From the NCBI GenBank assembly GCA_002315625.1, contig DCHH01000066.1, positions 4,464-28,782 on the forward strand: a DNA stretch of 24,319 nt, written 5' to 3'. Of the stretch, positions 8,252 to 16,194 are shown one piece after another. Under the pieces are notes generated by a model. It searched no databases. It was not told the origin of the DNA and was given only the letters and a program-made list of their open reading frames with translations. Both the position numbers and the translations under genes were made by a program. The stretch comes from Bacteroidales bacterium UBA1757. GTDB lineage: Bacteria > Bacteroidota > Bacteroidia > Bacteroidales > UBA1402. Within the stretch, counting starts at the first letter, position 1. The number at the start of each line of letters is the position of its first letter.

Positions 8252-8826
8252 TATACATAACTATGTTTATTGCGGCGGTGTTTGTCAATAATATCGTCCT
8301 GTCACAGTTCCTTGGTATCTGTCCGTTCCTCGGAGTTTCGAAGAAGATTAATACGGCCGTCGGCATGACGGGTGCTGTGGCTTTCGTCATCACTCTCTCG
8401 ACGTTGATCACATGGTTAGTCTATACCTACTTGCTCAAGCCATTCAACCTTGACTATCTGCAGACTATCGCCTTCATTCTCATCATTGCATCGCTGGTGC
8501 AGCTCGTTGAGATTGTCCTGAAGAAGATTTCGCCTGCGCTGTACCAGAGTCTTGGAGTGTATCTGCCTCTGATTTCGACAAATTGTTGTATTCTTGGTGT
8601 GGCCATTCTGGTTATCCAAAAAGATTACAACCTGCTCGAATCGGTCGTGTATGCCTTCTCAACGGCCTGTGGCTTCGGTCTGGCACTGATTCTTTTTGCT
8701 GGTATCCGTGAGCAGCTTGCCTTGCTGCGTGTCCCCAAGGGGATGCAGGGAATGCCGATTGCCCTTCTTACCGCCGGCCTTCTGGCCTTGGCTTTCATGG
8801 GGTTCTCTGGTATTGTTAAGCTCTGA
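8248..8826 (+). CDS. rnfA: Rnf complex subunit A
   Basis: RnfA (192 residues) is the partner of RnfE in the membrane core. About six hydrophobic helices are visible. C25 in FLGICPFLGV and C113/C114 in STNCCILG are the expected 2Fe-2S ligands; the doubled Cys at 113-114 is common in the family. NNIVLSQFLG near the N-terminus is a strong signature. It overlaps rnfE by 4 nt. It is the last gene of the operon, with a terminator 26 nt after the stop. Confidence 0.97.
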   Translation: MIYITMFIAAVFVNNIVLSQFLGICPFLGVSKKINTAVGMTGAVAFVITLSTLITWLVYTYLLKPFNLDYLQTIAFILIIASLVQLVEIVLKKISPALYQSLGVYLPLISTNCCILGVAILVIQKDYNLLESVVYAFSTACGFGLALILFAGIREQLALLRVPKGMQGMPIALLTAGLLALAFMGFSGIVKL

Positions 8827-8851
8827 TAAGTTAAGGAGAACATTAATAAGG

Positions 8852-8882
8852 GGGTGACTAAATAGTCATCCTCTTTTTTTTG
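8852..8882 (+). terminator. Rho-independent terminator after rnfA
   Basis: A 9-bp stem, GGGTGACTA (8852-8860) with TAGTCATCC (8863-8871) and one G-T wobble, is followed by CTC-free T-rich sequence ending in eight T (8874-8881). This is a typical intrinsic terminator and closes the yidC-rnf transcription unit. Confidence 0.85.
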
Positions 8883-8967
8883 TTTGGCAGCGGCTTTGGG
8901 GTATATGGCTCCAGAACTACGCTGCTTCGCAGCTATCCCTCCCACCGTTCGAGCATGGTAGGAGCTA
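8883..8967. repeat. Intergenic spacer with small hairpin, possible dispersed repeat
   Basis: The spacer between the convergent ends of rnfA and the GH95 gene holds a short perfect hairpin, GCTGC-TTC-GCAGC (8921-8933). It is flanked by sequence (ATGGCTCCAGAACTAC before, TATCCCTCCCACCG after) that reminds me of repeated intergenic elements in Bacteroidales genomes. That resemblance is memory-based and unverified. There is no coding evidence on either strand, and no good T-tract for the minus strand. Confidence 0.3.
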
Positions 8968-11703
8968 CTAATAGAAGCTGATTGTGTAGCGTTTGCCTTT
9001 TTGGGTGGGAAAGTCTATTGTTTGGCCTTGTCTGGCTGTGGTGCTTGTGGTAGCCAATTGGTAGGTTCCGTCTTTCTGAATCTGTTCGTAGGCGTTGACT
9101 GCCTCGGTGCGGAACATCGGGTTGGGGTTCTCACCTTGTGCGGTCTTGGCGCGGGAACCCTTGACTGTGGCTTTTTGGGCGGTGTGGAGCCGGCAGTTGC
9201 CACCCTGTTCGGAGAGGATGGAAGCTTCGGTCAGACGGCCGTCCTTCCACTTCATGTCAATTACGAAGCCTCCTTTTGAGCGAATACCCTTGATTGAACC
9301 CTCTTTCCAGGTGGAGGGAAGTGCTGGGAGGAGGTCGATGTACCCTTCGTGGCTTTGCATAAGCATTTCGATGATTCCGGCAGTGTAGCCGAAATTGCCG
9401 TCAATCTGGAATGGTGGATGGGCATCGAGCATGTTGGGATAGATGCCGCCGCCCCCTTTGCCATGGCCGAAACCAACCGGGTTGAAGAGGCTCTTGACGA
9501 TGATATCAGCGTGGTCGCCGTCCAGAAGTCGGGCCCACAGGTTGATTTTCCAGCCCATTGACCAGCCGGTTGCTTCATCGCCTCTCAGACGCAGCGTTTG
9601 GGCGCAGGCATCGAGCAGTTCGGGTGTGACATCGGGGGTGATTTGTGCCCCGGGATAAAGTCCGTAGAGGTGGGAAACGTGGCGGTGATGGGGCTCGTTC
9701 TCCTCAAAATCCTGCTGCCACTCCTGCAGTTGTCCCCTTGCGCCGATGCGGTAGGGAAGGAGTTGTTCGCGCTGCTCTGTTATTTTGGCAATGAAAGCGG
9801 AATCATTGTCGGCATCAAGTATGCCGGCAGCCGTGATTACATTGCCGAACAGTTCGCGAATCAGGCTCATGTCCATTGTGCTGCCCATGCTGATTGTCGA
9901 TTTCTTAGGCTTGTAGGGTTTGCCGTTGACCCAAGGCTTGGGTGTGCCGTCGGGATTGAGGAATCCGTCGCCGGGAATGATGAAGGTGTTTTCTGGAGAG
10001 TTGCTGACGGGGGTTACGAGCCAGTTGCCCTGACTCTCGGGTGCTCCGGTTTTGCAATCAACAAGCCATGAGGAGAAGAATTCGGCAGCCCCTTTCATGA
10101 CGGGATAGGCTTTCGTGGCGAGGAATTCCTTGTCTCCACTATAGAGGTAGTGCTCCCACAGATGGTCGCTTAGCCATGCGGAGGCCATTGGCCAGAAGGA
10201 GGAGGCTGGGGTACCGTCGTTGGGGTGTGTCTCACGCCAGATGGATGTGTTGTGGTGGGCGACCCATCCGGGGCGGCCGTACATGGTGCGGGCGGTCTTT
10301 GCTCCTGATATGGCTAGTTCTGAAATCATGTCGAAGAATGGCTCGGCGCACTCCGACAGGTTGGCGCTCTCGGCAGGCCAGTAGTTCATCTCGGCATTGA
10401 TATTCAGGGTATAGCCGCAGTTCCATGAAGGAATTGTGCGCTCGTTCCAGATTCCCTGAAGGTTCATGGCCTGACCTCCGGGGCGTGAGCACGATATCAT
10501 AAGGTAGCGTCCGAACTGGAACATCATTGCGACAAGCCCTGGGTCGTAGCTCTCGGCGAAAGCACAGATGCGGTCGGGGATGAAAAGCTCTTTCTGGGCA
10601 TCTGTGGAGGGCATTTCGAAAGATACCCGGTTGAAAAGCGACTGATAGTCGGAGCGGTGATTCTTCAGCAATTCTGCGTACGGGGTGCTGATGGCTTTCT
10701 GCAAGGTTGCATCAACCAGAGCCTTGGCATCTTTTCCTTCGCGGGAGGGACTCTTCTGCCAACCGTTGAAGCTTGATTCTGAGGCAAGTATGAAAGTAAC
10801 TTCTTTCGTGCCGCTGATGTGAAGGGCCGGGCCCACGGGATTGTTCGACCCGCGTGATGTCTTATGCAGTGGCTGCTCGGGAAGGACCTCGATATTGCCG
10901 TCGGTCAGGGCATGAAGACGGGTCTCGAAATAGGTCCCCATTCCGTCAATTTGTGAAGAATAGAGGACGTCCTCCTTATATTTGCGGGTGCCGTCGGCAT
11001 AGTAGAGCTCGGGGTGGCGTCCTTCGGCCTTCCAGCCCTGTATCATGCCGTCGCTGCGGCGCTGTGCATGGCCGGGAGCCTGACCGCTCATGTCTAACTG
11101 ATGGCTTTCGGTGTTGAAACGGGTGGTGGGCTTGTGGGGGGTGCTCAGCCGCACATCGATGTCAATCGTAGGCTGGTCGGCGGTCAGTCGCATCACGATA
11201 ACATCGGATGGATGTGAGGCGAAGATTTCACGTTTGTAATGGACACCCCCCTGGGTGTAGGTGATTGTAAGAACTGCATCCTCCAGATTGAGCGAGCGCC
11301 GGTAACCGGTTACGGCTGCCGTGTTGTTGCTGCTCATCAGGATGTCGCCAAGCGGCTGGTAGCACTCGTGCAGACGACCCAGCCAGTGATACTGAATCAG
11401 GTCGTAGGCTTCGGTGTATTGCCCGTCAAGCAGCATTCCCACCACTTTGTCGTACGAAGGGGTGATATCGTGTCCTTTCCATACGGTTGCGGGTTCGCCA
11501 CTGTAGAGGGTGTTGTCGTTCAGGCGGATAAGCTCGTCGGTCGGGTCTCCGAAGACCATGGCCCCAATGTGACCGTTCCCTATGGGGGTCGCCTCGTTCC
11601 AGTTGGCTGCCGGAGTTGCATACTTCAAGGTTAGGTCGTTGGCTTGCAGAGCTATTGAGGTCATCAAAATGCCTGAAAGCAGTGAGAGAAGTTTTTTGTT
11701 CAT
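8968..11703 (-). CDS. GH95 alpha-L-fucosidase (or alpha-L-galactosidase), secreted
   Basis: The protein has 911 residues from the ATG at 11703. The signal peptide is MNKKLLSLLSGILMTSIALQA. A longer reading from 11736 adds 11 residues before it and was not used. The N-terminal domain opens with LTLKYATPAANWNEATPIGNGHIGAMVFGDP, split here as LTLKYATPAANWNEA and PIGNGHIGAMVFGDP, the standard GH95 start. An (alpha/alpha)6 catalytic domain follows, and then a C-terminal beta domain. Likely catalytic residues by comparison with Bifidobacterium AfcA are N434 and N436 (LNINAEMNYWPAE), E571 (SNSPEN) and D768 (FQIDGNFG). All are present, so it should be active. GH95 enzymes invert alpha-1,2-fucosyl links on host or plant glycans, and some act on L-galactose; the substrate cannot be set here. 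It is the last gene of the minus-strand run, 11 nt after the second GT2. Confidence 0.93.
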   Translation of the reverse strand: MNKKLLSLLSGILMTSIALQANDLTLKYATPAANWNEATPIGNGHIGAMVFGDPTDELIRLNDNTLYSGEPATVWKGHDITPSYDKVVGMLLDGQYTEAYDLIQYHWLGRLHECYQPLGDILMSSNNTAAVTGYRRSLNLEDAVLTITYTQGGVHYKREIFASHPSDVIVMRLTADQPTIDIDVRLSTPHKPTTRFNTESHQLDMSGQAPGHAQRRSDGMIQGWKAEGRHPELYYADGTRKYKEDVLYSSQIDGMGTYFETRLHALTDGNIEVLPEQPLHKTSRGSNNPVGPALHISGTKEVTFILASESSFNGWQKSPSREGKDAKALVDATLQKAISTPYAELLKNHRSDYQSLFNRVSFEMPSTDAQKELFIPDRICAFAESYDPGLVAMMFQFGRYLMISCSRPGGQAMNLQGIWNERTIPSWNCGYTLNINAEMNYWPAESANLSECAEPFFDMISELAISGAKTARTMYGRPGWVAHHNTSIWRETHPNDGTPASSFWPMASAWLSDHLWEHYLYSGDKEFLATKAYPVMKGAAEFFSSWLVDCKTGAPESQGNWLVTPVSNSPENTFIIPGDGFLNPDGTPKPWVNGKPYKPKKSTISMGSTMDMSLIRELFGNVITAAGILDADNDSAFIAKITEQREQLLPYRIGARGQLQEWQQDFEENEPHHRHVSHLYGLYPGAQITPDVTPELLDACAQTLRLRGDEATGWSMGWKINLWARLLDGDHADIIVKSLFNPVGFGHGKGGGGIYPNMLDAHPPFQIDGNFGYTAGIIEMLMQSHEGYIDLLPALPSTWKEGSIKGIRSKGGFVIDMKWKDGRLTEASILSEQGGNCRLHTAQKATVKGSRAKTAQGENPNPMFRTEAVNAYEQIQKDGTYQLATTSTTARQGQTIDFPTQKGKRYTISFY

Positions 11704-11714
11704 GAAATCGGGGG

Positions 11715-12413
11715 TCAAAGGGTTGTATATAACCACATCTTAATGGTTGTATAAATGGCCATAGGATGCGGCCAGTATGATAACAGCTTGGAATAGAGCT
11801 TTTTCAGGTCTTCATTATGAACGGTGGAAGTTATTGCGGCATCGTTCACCCGGTAGTTGTACCCGATATAGGGAATGATTTTCATTTTCTTCCCGGAGGT
11901 GACGAAACAAACCGTCCACAGCACATCCTCGTAGTACATCCCCTCTTCAAAGTGCATGCCGGATATGGATGAGCGTCTGAAAAGTCCGGACCATGCGGTG
12001 GTGAACTGCCAGCGGTGGAGAGGTTTTTTACGCCTGATTTCAGCCTTACCATTCATCCTGCGGTAGCCGCTGCGTACCATGTCGTAACCATTGATTTCGG
12101 CAATGTGCCTTTCAAGAAAATCATTTTTCCACCAGTCGTCCGAATCCAGAAAGGCAATGAACTCTCCTGTGGCTTTGGAAAGGCCTCCGTTTCTTGCAGC
12201 AGAGAGACCTTTGTTTTTCTCAAAGACTAACAACTTGAACCGAGGGTCTTTGCTGACATAGCTTTCTGCAATGGACTGACTCTCATCCTTTGAGCCGTCA
12301 TTGACCAGAATTGCCTCCCAGTCGGTCATTGTCTGTGCCAGTACGGAATCAAGACAATCGCGGAGGAAGCTGGCGCCATTGTAGAAAGGTATGATGATGC
12401 TTACTGAGGGCAT
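11715..12413 (-). CDS. Family 2 glycosyltransferase (WcaA-like)
   Basis: The protein has 232 residues from the ATG at 12413; a TTG two codons upstream is less likely. It is a GT-A fold, GT2-type sugar transferase: SVSIIIPFYNGASFL at the start, ILVNDGSKDES (nucleotide binding), NKGLSAARNGG, FLDSDDWW (metal-binding DxD) and MYYEDVLW (the ED motif near the acceptor base). No transmembrane helix is seen, so it is probably cytoplasmic and acts on a lipid-linked or surface glycan. The donor and acceptor are unknown. It overlaps the preceding GT2 gene by 13 nt and is followed 11 nt later by the GH95 gene. It is somewhat short at the C-terminus compared with many GT2 proteins, but the catalytic part looks complete. 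Confidence 0.88.
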   Translation of the reverse strand: MPSVSIIIPFYNGASFLRDCLDSVLAQTMTDWEAILVNDGSKDESQSIAESYVSKDPRFKLLVFEKNKGLSAARNGGLSKATGEFIAFLDSDDWWKNDFLERHIAEINGYDMVRSGYRRMNGKAEIRRKKPLHRWQFTTAWSGLFRRSSISGMHFEEGMYYEDVLWTVCFVTSGKKMKIIPYIGYNYRVNDAAITSTVHNEDLKKLYSKLLSYWPHPMAIYTTIKMWLYTTL

Positions 12414-13237
12414 GACCAAGGTTTTATTTCATTGTTGAAACGGTCTCTTTCTTCGTCCTTGAACCATCCCCATTTGTTGAAGTACAGGATAAGGTTTTTA
12501 ACGTGTATGTAAAACAGTTTCAGACTTCTGTGGGATGCGCGGTTGAATTTGTGGAAGGCTATGACTTCGGGAAAATAGACGGTCCCGTATCGGGCGTGCA
12601 TCCTCCTTGTTACGTCGATGTCTTCTGCATACATGAAGAAGCGCTCGTCGAAAAGGCCGATATTCTCCAGATAGTCCAGACGGAAGAACATGAAGCAGCC
12701 GGAGAGGTATGGAACCGACAGCGGCTCCTTGTAGCCGGTCTCTCTCAATTCATACCATTCGTTCCTCTTTCTGATAATGTGCGGAAAGCAGAACCGTCCG
12801 GCAATATCAAGAATGGATGGAAGCCTCTTTGCCAGACGCTGAATGTTGCCGTCGGGAAAGAGAATCTTCGGCATGACCTGTCCGACAGTGGGGTTTGCCT
12901 CCATGAAACTGACTATCTTCTCGATTGTGCCGTCCGGAAACCAGACGTCGGGATTGATGACAAGGTGGTACTTTGCCCCTGCAGAGATTGCTTTGCGAAT
13001 CGCGATGTTGTGCCCGCCCCCGTAACCGTTGTTGTGATGGCTGATGTACTCCAGTGCCACGCCCTCCTTCCATCCCATTTTTTGGGTATAGACCTCGATT
13101 TCGCCTTCCAGGGAAAGGAACTTGTCGGAGTGGTCAACGATGTAAATAATATCGAAGCAGGATGACATCAGGCTGCGCAGAACTGGCTCGATGTCAAGCA
13201 GATGGTGGTTATATGTTACAATTGACGCAGTGAGCAT
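12401..13237 (-). CDS. Family 2 glycosyltransferase (rhamnosyltransferase/WbbL-like)
   Basis: The protein has 278 residues. ASIVTYNHHLLDIEPVLRSL at the start, the HHNNGYGGGHNIAIR stretch, VINPDVWFPDG (DxD-like position), PYLSGCFMFFRLDYL and GLFDERFFMYAEDIDVTRR are the typical run of motifs of the WbbL-type branch of GT2. That branch includes dTDP-rhamnosyl transferases for O-antigen and cell-surface glycans. The donor sugar here is not known. There is no membrane segment. It starts 14 nt after the nitrilase gene stop and its 3' end overlaps the next GT2 by 13 nt, so the two transferases are probably made together and act in one glycan. Confidence 0.88.
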   Translation of the reverse strand: MLTASIVTYNHHLLDIEPVLRSLMSSCFDIIYIVDHSDKFLSLEGEIEVYTQKMGWKEGVALEYISHHNNGYGGGHNIAIRKAISAGAKYHLVINPDVWFPDGTIEKIVSFMEANPTVGQVMPKILFPDGNIQRLAKRLPSILDIAGRFCFPHIIRKRNEWYELRETGYKEPLSVPYLSGCFMFFRLDYLENIGLFDERFFMYAEDIDVTRRMHARYGTVYFPEVIAFHKFNRASHRSLKLFYIHVKNLILYFNKWGWFKDEERDRFNNEIKPWSCPQ

Positions 13238-13251
13238 TTCAAAACGGCTTC

Positions 13252-14109
13252 TTAGTCAAGGGTAAATTCGTCGCAGTCCATCCAGGCGGTGAAGCGGCTC
13301 CGGCTGTGGAGAAGACGCTTGAGGCTGATGGTGACAGTTTCCACGCACTCTTCGTTTTCGGGAAGGACGGCCATGTAATCCCTGTTATTGCACATCGCCG
13401 ACAACCCCGGGTAATGGAGACCCAGACCGTCCTGGCCTACCCGGTTCACGCCGCAGACGTAGGCGTGGTTTTCCATGGCGCGTGAAAGCAGCATAGTGCT
13501 CCAGGAACTTTTGCGCCCTTCCGGCCAGTTGGCCACGAATAGCATCAGGTCGTATTCCAGCGGGTTGTCCATCGGCTCTTCCTGTTCCAGCAGCCATGTG
13601 GGGTTGGGAACGGGGAGGCGCCGGTTGCGGCACCACACCGGGAAACGCAGGTCGTAGCAGATTGCCAGACGGATGTTCCATCCTTTGTATGTGACAATTA
13701 CGGCATCCTTTCCGGCAGTGGTGTGGTCGGTTTCACCACCCATACGGAAGAGATGCCACTTGTCATAAAAGACAGTGTAGCCGTCGGGATAGATGAAAAA
13801 TCCTCTGTTATAGTATTTTCCGTCATCGAAGCAGGCAAAGCTCCCGGCTATTGCCAGTTCGAATTCAATTGCCATTGCACGGATTGTGGTCATGGTAAGG
13901 CCGTCCGACGGCTGGGCAATCTGCTGAATGTCAGATCCAAAGCCGTTGGCGCACATTTCTGGTAGCACTGCCAGGTCGCTCTGTCCCTTCAACGGGGCAA
14001 GCAACTCCCTGTAGTGCGTCAGATTGGCCTCAGCATTCTGCCAGACGATGTCGGTCTGCACCATGCTCACGCGCAAGGGGGCAACTGGATTTTCTTTTGT
14101 GTTGAACAT
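13252..14109 (-). CDS. Nitrilase-family omega-amidase (YafV-like)
   Basis: This 285-residue carbon-nitrogen hydrolase has the full triad: E51 (VLPEMCANGF), K117 (YDKWHLF) and C151 (LAICYDLRFP). RVSMVQTDIVWQNAEAN, FYDKWHLFRMGGE and the end FTAWMDCDEFTLD match the YafV/Nit2 omega-amidase branch. That branch hydrolyses alpha-ketoglutaramate or alpha-ketosuccinamate, clearing by-products of glutamine/asparagine transaminases in the cytoplasm. About 22 residues (RLPVPNPTWLLEQEEPMDNP and on) lie between CRNR and YDLMLFVANWP, where YafV proteins have only a few. The insertion is in frame and does not remove known catalytic residues. It sits 20 nt after the M49 gene and 14 nt before the first GT2. 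Confidence 0.9.
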   Translation of the reverse strand: MFNTKENPVAPLRVSMVQTDIVWQNAEANLTHYRELLAPLKGQSDLAVLPEMCANGFGSDIQQIAQPSDGLTMTTIRAMAIEFELAIAGSFACFDDGKYYNRGFFIYPDGYTVFYDKWHLFRMGGETDHTTAGKDAVIVTYKGWNIRLAICYDLRFPVWCRNRRLPVPNPTWLLEQEEPMDNPLEYDLMLFVANWPEGRKSSWSTMLLSRAMENHAYVCGVNRVGQDGLGLHYPGLSAMCNNRDYMAVLPENEECVETVTISLKRLLHSRSRFTAWMDCDEFTLD

Positions 14110-14129
14110 TGCTTTGTGCCCGGTATGTA

Positions 14130-16169
14130 TCAGTTGTAGAGACCGGTAGCGGGATTAAGCGGCAGGGCGCTGTACTGGGTCGAGTAGCGCAGATGCTGTG
14201 TGTCGTAGGGTTCGCCGTAAGAGATTTGGATGTCGGTAATATTGCCGTCGGCATCGGTTACCGGGGTCAGAATCGGGTTAATGAAACCGCCGTAGGGGGC
14301 GATGTTCAGCTTGGCATAGCGTTCAATGACCTCCTTGTGAAGGTTCTGGTCAATCTTTACAGCGTATGTCTCGACCAGATTCTGTGCGGCCTGAAAGTCA
14401 CCTTCCGACTTGCAGCGTTGGATTTCGGCCAGAAGCTGTCCGAAACAATCGCGAAGGGCCTTGTAGTCGTGAATGACAAGGTATGTCTTTCCGTCGCGGA
14501 CAGTAAGTTCGGCAACCTTTGGGCCGCCGTTTTTCAGCACCCAGTTGGCTATAAGGGCACGGTTACGCATGTGGGCCTCTTCGATGTCCTTGCCCAGTTC
14601 GATACGGCGCAACTGTGTCATTGCCCCGTTCATCATCTGCTGGTAATATGAAGCCTTGTAAGCATCCTTGTCGGGAAGAAGTCCCAGTTCGACAAGTTTC
14701 TCATCACCAAGGAAATAGAGGGCAAACAGGTCGGCACGAGCCTCTTCCATGACAGACGAGTAGGAGCCGAGGGCATTGGGGTCTGTGCCGGGGAGTAACT
14801 GGCCGCTGCCGTGACCAAGACACTCGTGCAAATCGGTGTGAAGGTTGCTGGCGAGGTAGCCGTAAGCCTGGCTGAGCTTGATTTCCTTTTCGCTCCACAT
14901 AAACTCCTGTGCGCTGCCGTTGCCCTGTGCAGCCTTGTCGTAAGCCTCTGAAATATTGTCAATTGTAACTGACTTGCTGCCGTAGTCGCGGCGTATCCAG
15001 TCGGCGTTGGGAAGGTTGATTCCGATGGGGGTGGTGGGGTAGCAGTCGCCGCCGAGCATGGCCACATTGATGACCTTGGCCGAAACGCCCTTCACCTTCT
15101 CTTTGCGGAAGCGTGGGTCAATCGGGGCATGGTCTTCAAACCACTGGGCATTTGCGCTGATGATTTCGGTGCGGGCCGAAGCTTCGGTGTTCTTGAAATT
15201 GATGCTGCTTTCCCAGCTCGACTTCAGGCCGATGGGGTCGCCGTAGTTTTCAATGAAACCGTTCACGAAATCGACCTGTGAGGAGAGGTCCTGCACCCAC
15301 AGGACATTGTACTCGTCGAACGTGCGAAGGTCGCCGTTGCGGTAATACTCTATCAGCTTGGCGATTGTGGCTTTCTGGGCATCGTTTTCGGCAACGTTGA
15401 TAGCCTTCTCTAACCAATAGATAATGTGTTCGATGGCTTCGGAATAGCGTCCGCCCACCTTATATACTTCCTCTTCCAACAGCCCGTTTTTGTTCTTGAC
15501 CAGGCGGCTGTTCAGACCCAGTGAAATGGGCTGCGGGTCGTTGGGGTCGGCCATGGCAGCATAGAAATCTTCGGCCTCCTTTTGTGAGACATTGAAGTAG
15601 TAGTTTTCGGCTGAGGTCAGCAGCAGGTCTTCGCCGGCTGCCTGATTTACCCTCTTGGCAAGGAATGTGGGGTCGAAAATAACGGGCTGCAGAGTCTGGA
15701 ACAGCTCATCTGCAGGCATCGGCAGGAACTCGGCAGGAGTGGCTGCGATTGCTGATTTTAGGAAATCCTCAGTAAATGAAGGCTGGAACTTGTCGCAGGC
15801 ATAGTGGTGATGGATGCCGTTGGAAACCCATACACGCTTGAGGTAGGTCACCATTGCGTCCCATTCGTTGCCGCTGTGTTCGAGCGCGGCATGCTGGTAT
15901 ATGGCCTCCAAAGTGTGGCGTACCAGCAGGTTGTAGCGGCAGTTTTGGTCGAACAGGATGTCGCGGCCCCAAAGACCGGCCTCGCTGAGGTAATAGACCA
16001 GGGTCTTTTGCTGGAGGGTTAGGTCTTCAAACCCAGGAACCTTGTAGTTAAGGATTTCCAGGTCGGCGAAACGGTCGGAACGGTACTGGAAGTTGTCCTT
16101 CTTTTGCTCGGTGCAAGCTGTTGATGCCAGTAATGTTACTGTGCACATAATGGCTATGTATTTGTTCAT
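14130..16169 (-). CDS. Dipeptidyl peptidase III (M49), lipoprotein-like
   Basis: This 679-residue zinc metallopeptidase of family M49 removes N-terminal dipeptides from short peptides. Zinc-site motifs are HECLGH (H448, E449, H453) and EEARAD (E475, E476). The ligands should be H448, H453 and E476, with E449 catalytic. The length and the HECLGH form match the Bacteroides thetaiotaomicron enzyme as I remember it. The N-terminus MNKYIAIMCTVTLLASTAC has a hydrophobic core and Cys19, so a lipoprotein anchored in the envelope is likely, although Ser at -3 makes the lipobox imperfect. It starts 25 nt after slyD. Confidence 0.95.
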   Translation of the reverse strand: MNKYIAIMCTVTLLASTACTEQKKDNFQYRSDRFADLEILNYKVPGFEDLTLQQKTLVYYLSEAGLWGRDILFDQNCRYNLLVRHTLEAIYQHAALEHSGNEWDAMVTYLKRVWVSNGIHHHYACDKFQPSFTEDFLKSAIAATPAEFLPMPADELFQTLQPVIFDPTFLAKRVNQAAGEDLLLTSAENYYFNVSQKEAEDFYAAMADPNDPQPISLGLNSRLVKNKNGLLEEEVYKVGGRYSEAIEHIIYWLEKAINVAENDAQKATIAKLIEYYRNGDLRTFDEYNVLWVQDLSSQVDFVNGFIENYGDPIGLKSSWESSINFKNTEASARTEIISANAQWFEDHAPIDPRFRKEKVKGVSAKVINVAMLGGDCYPTTPIGINLPNADWIRRDYGSKSVTIDNISEAYDKAAQGNGSAQEFMWSEKEIKLSQAYGYLASNLHTDLHECLGHGSGQLLPGTDPNALGSYSSVMEEARADLFALYFLGDEKLVELGLLPDKDAYKASYYQQMMNGAMTQLRRIELGKDIEEAHMRNRALIANWVLKNGGPKVAELTVRDGKTYLVIHDYKALRDCFGQLLAEIQRCKSEGDFQAAQNLVETYAVKIDQNLHKEVIERYAKLNIAPYGGFINPILTPVTDADGNITDIQISYGEPYDTQHLRYSTQYSALPLNPATGLYN

Positions 16170-16194
16170 GATTGAAGAAACTTATTGTAATTGG

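Noticed and set aside
8625..8945. 106-codon minus-strand frame across the rnfA end and terminator
   Set aside because: It runs antisense through rnfA and through the terminator hairpin. Its start falls in the possible repeat. Not a credible gene.
12503..13165. 220-codon plus-strand frame opposite the first GT2
   Set aside because: Antisense to a gene with clear GT2 motifs; its protein has no recognisable features.
14109..14651. 180-codon plus-strand frame over the M49 gene
   Set aside because: Antisense to the peptidase; no start signal or domain.
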